The translations under genes were made by a program, and so were the position numbers. A DNA stretch of 64,000 nucleotides from JABDGM01 sp046349975 (GTDB taxonomy: Bacteria > Planctomycetota > Planctomycetia > Pirellulales > Lacipirellulaceae): the NCBI GenBank assembly GCA_046349975.1, contig JAXMBH010000008.1, forward strand, positions 62,001-126,000, written 5' to 3'. Position 1 is the first letter of the stretch, and every line of letters starts with the position of its first letter. The notes under the pieces were generated by a model, which worked only from the letters and a program-made list of their open reading frames with translations, did not search any database and was not told the origin of the DNA. Below are positions 61,201 to 64,000 of the stretch, piece by piece.

Positions 61201-62211
61201 CAACCGCGCGCGCCGCGCCTTCAACTTGCTAACGATGCCGCGCACGTCGCGCAGCAACAGATCCGGCCGCCCCGGCGCCACGAGTCGCGGTGCTTGCCAC
61301 ACCACGAAATCGCCCGTATTTCCGTCGCCCGCATCCGTTGCCACCAGCGTTACCACGACATCGCCGCCATCCGCCGACTCGGGCAACGTGATCCGCAGCT
61401 CTTGCTGCGACGTGAGCGGATCAAGCCTCTCCATCCACCGCGTGGCCGCACCCACACGGCCAATGTGGGCCACGCTGTTGAACTTCCACAGCGCTTTTTG
61501 CCAGGCCGCGATCGAGGCCATGAGCGACGGCACATCCTCCGCTTTCGCGACACGCCACTGCCGGCGCACTTCATCGAGGAGCAGCGAAGGCGCCGTCGAA
61601 TTCAGCGCCGTCCACAGGGTGCCCAAATATTTCGCATTGAGCTTGTGCTCGCCCGCCACATCCACGATCGATTTCTTCCCGCACGCGAGCGCCTCGCGTT
61701 CAGTAATCGTCGCCGCCAGATAGTTTTCAATCGGCAGCCGCCCGCCTTGGTTCGTGTCGAACACGACGCCTTGCAAATTCACCTTGCTGCCGCCGCCGGC
61801 GTCGGTGAACTGACCATAGAAATTCCGAATCCGCGCAAGTGCATCGTCCGTCCAATCGCGGCTGGTCGTGTGCGGTGAGAAGCGAAACCCATCCGGCAAG
61901 AGCACCGCGTGGCTGGCGATCTCCTTGGCCGCGTCCAAGTACTTGGTCACAAGCGCCGGCGACATGACGAGCGCGTTGCCGGTGTTCGTGAATCCTTCAC
62001 CCGCTGCCCCGTCGGTCGGAAATTCCTTCGCTGGGTCGAGCGATTCCACGCCCGTGAGATCGCGAATCGTGTACGTGTACTCGGCGTTGTTCAATCGCCG
62101 CAGCAAGACCCGACCCGGGTCGCCCGCGTGCGCCCGCGCCGCCAGACGCAGATAATCGGTCACCCACTTCTTGAGCTGCTCGCGCTCGGCCTTCGGTCGG
62201 CTGCTCGGCAT
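58228..62211 (-). CDS. DUF1587/1592/1588/1585 cytochrome-like protein, main part (frameshifted from its N-terminus)
   Basis: 1327 residues from ATG 62211, but it lacks the secretion signal and first heme motif, which lie in the +1-shifted frame upstream (62195-62560). Domains in order: DUF1587 (RVLLRRLNNAEYTYTIRDLT), a long insert with carbohydrate-binding-like beta segments (about 260-640), DUF1595-like (LVDFGALAYRRPLLQAEKDE), DUF1592 (LASRLSYFLWSSLPDAELRQ, FALHWLHIDDF), DUF1588 with heme-binding CASCHRRIDPFG, and DUF1585 (FVRQFCRKLLGYALGRAVQL) at the end. These planctomycete secreted cytochrome-like proteins are of unknown function. The next gene on this strand is DUF1552, the usual partner. 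It is probably one gene with the upstream fragment; see the frameshift finding. Confidence 0.9.
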   Translation of the reverse strand: MPSSRPKAEREQLKKWVTDYLRLAARAHAGDPGRVLLRRLNNAEYTYTIRDLTGVESLDPAKEFPTDGAAGEGFTNTGNALVMSPALVTKYLDAAKEIASHAVLLPDGFRFSPHTTSRDWTDDALARIRNFYGQFTDAGGGSKVNLQGVVFDTNQGGRLPIENYLAATITEREALACGKKSIVDVAGEHKLNAKYLGTLWTALNSTAPSLLLDEVRRQWRVAKAEDVPSLMASIAAWQKALWKFNSVAHIGRVGAATRWMERLDPLTSQQELRITLPESADGGDVVVTLVATDAGDGNTGDFVVWQAPRLVAPGRPDLLLRDVRGIVSKLKARRARLFMTAAAALAAADEISHARQSFNVAEVARRHGCDAADLRAWLDYLGLGAGDAVKLDGLFTNRLTKVSGHDFINGWGSAETPSLLANSSDQHVRIPGNAKPHGVVVHPSPTLRATVAWRSPIVGTLRIAGAATHAHPECGNGIAWAVELRRGSTRQRLAADNSQGGKEIPFGPIDGALVQVGDVVSLSIGAKDGDHSCDLTAVDLEIVGKPNDGGQERTWNLAKDVSSDVLAANPHADRFGNASVWHFLAEPDAGAVSGPVIQAGSVLAKWQAAGDSENRAELAGELQTLLVGGPKGEKDSADAVLYRQLASLRGPLLGAATGADADGSDSQAPADGGVKKPADADDGFGVDPEMFGKHPSGRAMAAADLCVQAPAQIEIRLPAELAGGCELVSTGVLDKATGGEGSVQLEIVHGKPAAVTSLQAGSTQVSEKPGQWTSSGQNVANSSPVLVSAGSAAERRVRAAFAAFRELFPPALCYTKIVPVDEVISLTLFYREDDELQRLMLDNGQKRELDRMWDELHFVSRDALASVDALEQLLQFATQDADPKVFEPLKQPIAERAAAYRQQLVDSEPRQVAALVDFGALAYRRPLLQAEKDELNAFYKKLRTEELPHEEAFRLTLARILVSPAFMYRLEKPVPGPEQGPVSDSELASRLSYFLWSSLPDAELRQLATEGRLHEPAVLTAQTRRMLGDAKTRRLATEFALHWLHIDDFEHLDEKSERHFPTFPGLRAAMAEESTLFFTDLFQHNGSVLDILDADYTFLNGPLAEHYGIPNVQGDAWRRVDGVKKFGRGGVLAQATTLAKQSGASRTSPILRGNWICEALLGDKLPKPPKGVPPLPDDEAALEGLTMRQVVMKHVSDPKCASCHRRIDPFGYSLEAYDAIGRLRTTDLGDRPIDTQVKVLDGAEFDGLEGLRNYLLSQRREAFVRQFCRKLLGYALGRAVQLSDEPLLEDIQQELAAKDYKVDVAVDAIVNSRQFREIRGADTVVDE

Positions 62212-62560
62212 CCTGCGGCGGCATGAGCTCGTTGCCCAGCATCTCCGCCACCTTCTGCCACAGCAGCGGATGCTTCGCGACCTCGTTCCAATCTTTCAGA
62301 GCCGCGAGATTGATGTCGCCCTCAACCGTGTCGGCCGCTCCGTGGCAATCATGGCAATACCGCTCGAAGAGCGGCCGCACTTGTGAAACGTACGCATCGC
62401 CAAGTGTCTTGGGGTCTGGCGTCGAGTCCGCCGCCCGCACCAGCGAAGAAGCCGCAGCCAACAATGTCGCGCACGTCAGCAGCGATAAAGACGCGTGGAC
62501 GGCAGCAGGCTGAGTGCACAGAAGGCCCCGACCCCGTTTCCGCAACAGAGAGTAACACAT
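62195..62560 (-). pseudogene. N-terminal part of the DUF1592 protein, other frame (signal peptide and first heme site)
   Basis: From ATG 62560 (GTG 62569 also open), a signal peptide (SLSLLTCATLLAAASSLVRA/AD) and a PSCyt1-type heme segment: VRPLFERYCHDCHGAADTVE with CHDCH, then NELMPPQDAEQP. The expected continuation AEREQLKKW is found in the +1 frame, starting about base 62193. Dropping one base (the G read from c62194 on the minus strand) restores DAEQPTKAEREQLKKWVTDY. So this and the main part at 58228-62211 are one gene interrupted by a single-base frameshift, either a mutation or a sequencing error. Confidence 0.82.
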
Positions 62561-62612
62561 CGCCAACACGCCGAGGTTAACAGGAGGGGATCAGGCCAGC
62601 CGCCGCGATGTA

Positions 62613-62634
62613 GGACGGACATGTCTGTCCGTCC
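62613..62634. repeat. GGACGGACA hairpin, copy 2
   Basis: The same 9-bp stem as at 19850-19871, here with loop tgtc. Confidence 0.8.
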
Positions 62635-62662
62635 GCGTTGTCTCAGGATGTCCGAAAATTCA

Positions 62663-62753
62663 GGGTGGCACGCCCTGAAAGGGCGTGGTGAACCCGCTTA
62701 GCAATGCACCACGCCCTTCGCAAAGCCTCAGGGCGTGCCACCCGTTGTGGTGT
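62663..62753. repeat. GGTGGCACGCC palindromic repeat, copy 3
   Basis: The outer arms gggtggcacgccctg and cagggcgtgccaccc are perfect complements, with inner aagggcgtggtg / caccacgccctt. This is the most symmetrical copy. Confidence 0.9.
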
Positions 62754-63110
62754 GCGAATCTACGGGCACCCTCATGTGTATGACCAGCACTCGAACGTTC
62801 ATCTAAGGCAGGCAGAATGCCGGCCCAGGACTTTGCAGTGCCAACCATCCAACGGCCGCCCCACTTGCTTGGGCAGGAGTGCGATTATCCGCGATACTTG
62901 AGGGCCATTCAATCATTTTTTAGACTTCCTGGCCGCTAAATCTCGCGCTCCTTGAGCCGTCCCAATCCCGCCCGGCGTGTTCGTGTTATGCCAACAATCC
63001 GGCCTGCACCGCCTCAGCTCGCCCGCCGGAGGTGTGCCGCCGCGGCCCGCTTTCCTCTGGTCCCCGTGACTTCCCCACCAAATGATTGAAGGATATCCAC
63101 CCCAGGGCTA

Positions 63111-63257
63111 AGGTTGTAAAACGACCGCCGCCACCAACATGCTCACGCCCTATAACCGATCCGTCCCGGGCCGACGAAAGCAATCCTGCAAGTTGAACGC
63201 AGAACGTGTCGCGGATAGACCCACCGGAATCGGCTCCGCAGCGTCGTTTACAACTTT
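63111..63257. repeat. Inverted repeat upstream of ppk2
   Basis: aggttgtaaaacgac (63111-63125) and gtcgtttacaacttt (63243-63257) are near complements, about 117 bp apart, and end 22 bp before the ppk2 ATG. It may control transcription or fold in the leader. Confidence 0.5.
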
Positions 63258-63278
63258 AGCAATCTGGGTACTTCGTCT

Positions 63279-64000
63279 ATGACCCCCGAAACCACACTGG
63301 AAGCCAGCGTTCGCTCGCTCACTGCCATGGCCGACGAATTCTCCTCGCCGCCGACGTCAAACGAAATCCCGGTCACTGCCAACGGCGCGCCCGGCGAGCA
63401 TGCTCACTTCGAGGCGCTCTGGGAAGCCAATGCCGCCGCCACCGGGCTCGCCGCCGAAACGGCGCTGCCGCCCGGCGCGCTCTTCGATCGCCGCGAGCTT
63501 GGACCGCCGCCGGCCGATCCGGCGACCGACCCCCACGGCGGCCTGTACCTCACGCGCGAAGAACTTTCCGACCTCCATTCGGCTCGCGACTTCATCCAAC
63601 TGCTTCGCACCAAGTCGCTCGACGTCAACAAGATCAAAGCTGCCGTTGCCTACGAGTACGAACTCGAATCGCTCCAAATCGAGCTAGTGAAACTCCAGCG
63701 ATGGGTCCAAGAGACCCGCCAGCGCGTTGCCATCCTGTTCGAAGGCCGCGACGCCGCCGGCAAGGGCGGCACCATCCGCCGCTTCATCGAACACCTCAAC
63801 CCGCGGGCCATGCGCGTCGTCGCTCTGCCCACTCCCTCTCAGGAGGAGCGCGGCCAATGGTACTTCCAGCGCTACATGAAGCAACTTCCCAACGCCGGCG
63901 AGATCGTGTTCTTCGATCGCAGCTGGTACAACCGCGCGGTCGTCGAGCCGGCCAACGACTTCTGCACCCGCGAAGAGTACGACCGCTTCATGCAGCAAGT
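63279..64000 (+). CDS. ppk2: Polyphosphate kinase 2 (PPK2), 3' end cut by window edge
   Basis: The open frame starts at ATG 63279 and runs off the right edge (240 residues visible). Residues 1-115 are an N-terminal extension: about 1-85 low-complexity, then GGLYLTREELSDLHSARDFI. The PPK2 core begins about 125 (YEYELESLQIELVKLQRWVQ). Walker A is EGRDAAGKGG (155-164), followed by TIRRFIEHLNPRAMRVVALP and the lid-proximal FFDRSWYNRAVVEP (211-224). PPK2 transfers phosphate between polyphosphate and nucleotides. Family members usually start close to the core, so the extension is unusual and may regulate or anchor the enzyme. Confidence 0.95.
   Translation, partial: MTPETTLEASVRSLTAMADEFSSPPTSNEIPVTANGAPGEHAHFEALWEANAAATGLAAETALPPGALFDRRELGPPPADPATDPHGGLYLTREELSDLHSARDFIQLLRTKSLDVNKIKAAVAYEYELESLQIELVKLQRWVQETRQRVAILFEGRDAAGKGGTIRRFIEHLNPRAMRVVALPTPSQEERGQWYFQRYMKQLPNAGEIVFFDRSWYNRAVVEPANDFCTREEYDRFMQQ

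Larger units (their letters stand above)
62570..63278. other. 709-bp intergenic region with repeats, no gene
   Basis: It holds the GGACGGACA hairpin copy 2, the GGTGGCACGCC repeat copy 3 and an inverted repeat upstream of ppk2 (63111-63257). The stretch 62754-63100 shows no ORF, promoter or RNA signature that I can support. Confidence 0.6.

Noticed and set aside
1..64000. tRNA, rRNA, tmRNA, CRISPR or IS elements
   Set aside because: I looked for conserved RNA motifs, regular spacer-repeat arrays and transposase motifs on both strands and saw none. The repeats present are dispersed palindromes, not arrays.

Overview
The window is GC-rich DNA from a planctomycete, most likely of the Pirellulales type. 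Evidence: a DUF1559 protein with a prepilin-like N-terminus and an H-X9-DG motif, a multi-domain DUF1587/1592/1588/1585 cytochrome-like protein next to a DUF1552 protein, a TIGR03790 protein beside a very large TPR protein, FloA, many weak Shine-Dalgarno sites, and families of dispersed palindromic repeats. No rRNA, tRNA, CRISPR array, phage or insertion sequence was recognised. Two genes run off the window edges: the membrane-fusion protein at the left and ppk2 at the right.

Layout. 1-4.5 kb (minus): a three-part ABC export system (HlyD-like adaptor, double FtsX permease, ATPase). 4.7-13 kb (plus): TIGR03790 protein, a 1464-residue TPR protein, a small TPR protein with a Pro/Ala tail, and a lipoprotein. 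13-18 kb: floA, a YceI protein, a membrane protein, the DUF1559 protein with a strong terminator, and smpB. 18-27.6 kb (minus): a ketosynthase homologue lacking catalytic residues, rrf2-cysH, a Ser/Thr kinase, accD, a histidine-phosphatase homologue lacking both histidines, rpe, scpB and a beta-propeller protein. 28-35 kb: a giant unknown protein, a repeat/coiled-coil protein with a PD-(D/E)XK-like core, and an ExeA-like ATPase. 35-41 kb: rsmE, a HEAT/WD40-like protein, sufU and sufS. 41.9-44.9 kb: a fatty-acid-type cluster (dehydratase, ACP, second dehydratase, ketosynthase) behind a good sigma70-like promoter. 45-49 kb: two ATPase-permease pairs of ABC transporters with overlapping stops and starts. 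49-56 kb: uvsE, an AI-2E family transporter, an exported amidase fusion, a B12-binding radical SAM protein and a small unknown protein. 56.5-62.6 kb (minus): the DUF1552/DUF1592 pair, the latter with a frameshift. 63.3 kb to the end: ppk2.

How the genes relate. Lipid synthesis is a recurring theme: accD supplies malonyl-CoA, and the 42-45 kb cluster holds the carrier, condensing and dehydrating steps. Sulfur handling appears twice: cysH-rrf2 for sulfate reduction and its likely control, and sufU-sufS for Fe-S assembly. Envelope and export genes are numerous.

The most unusual signals are: (1) enzyme homologues that have lost catalytic residues but sit among conserved genes; (2) dispersed repeats that have become coding sequence (the DUF1559 leader, the middle of rsmE, probably the scpB linker); (3) a C-terminal NPFGG motif shared by two unrelated secreted proteins; (4) an unexplained intergenic unit at 41.4-41.65 kb with a promoter and a 14-bp hairpin; (5) the unrecognised 28-34 kb module.
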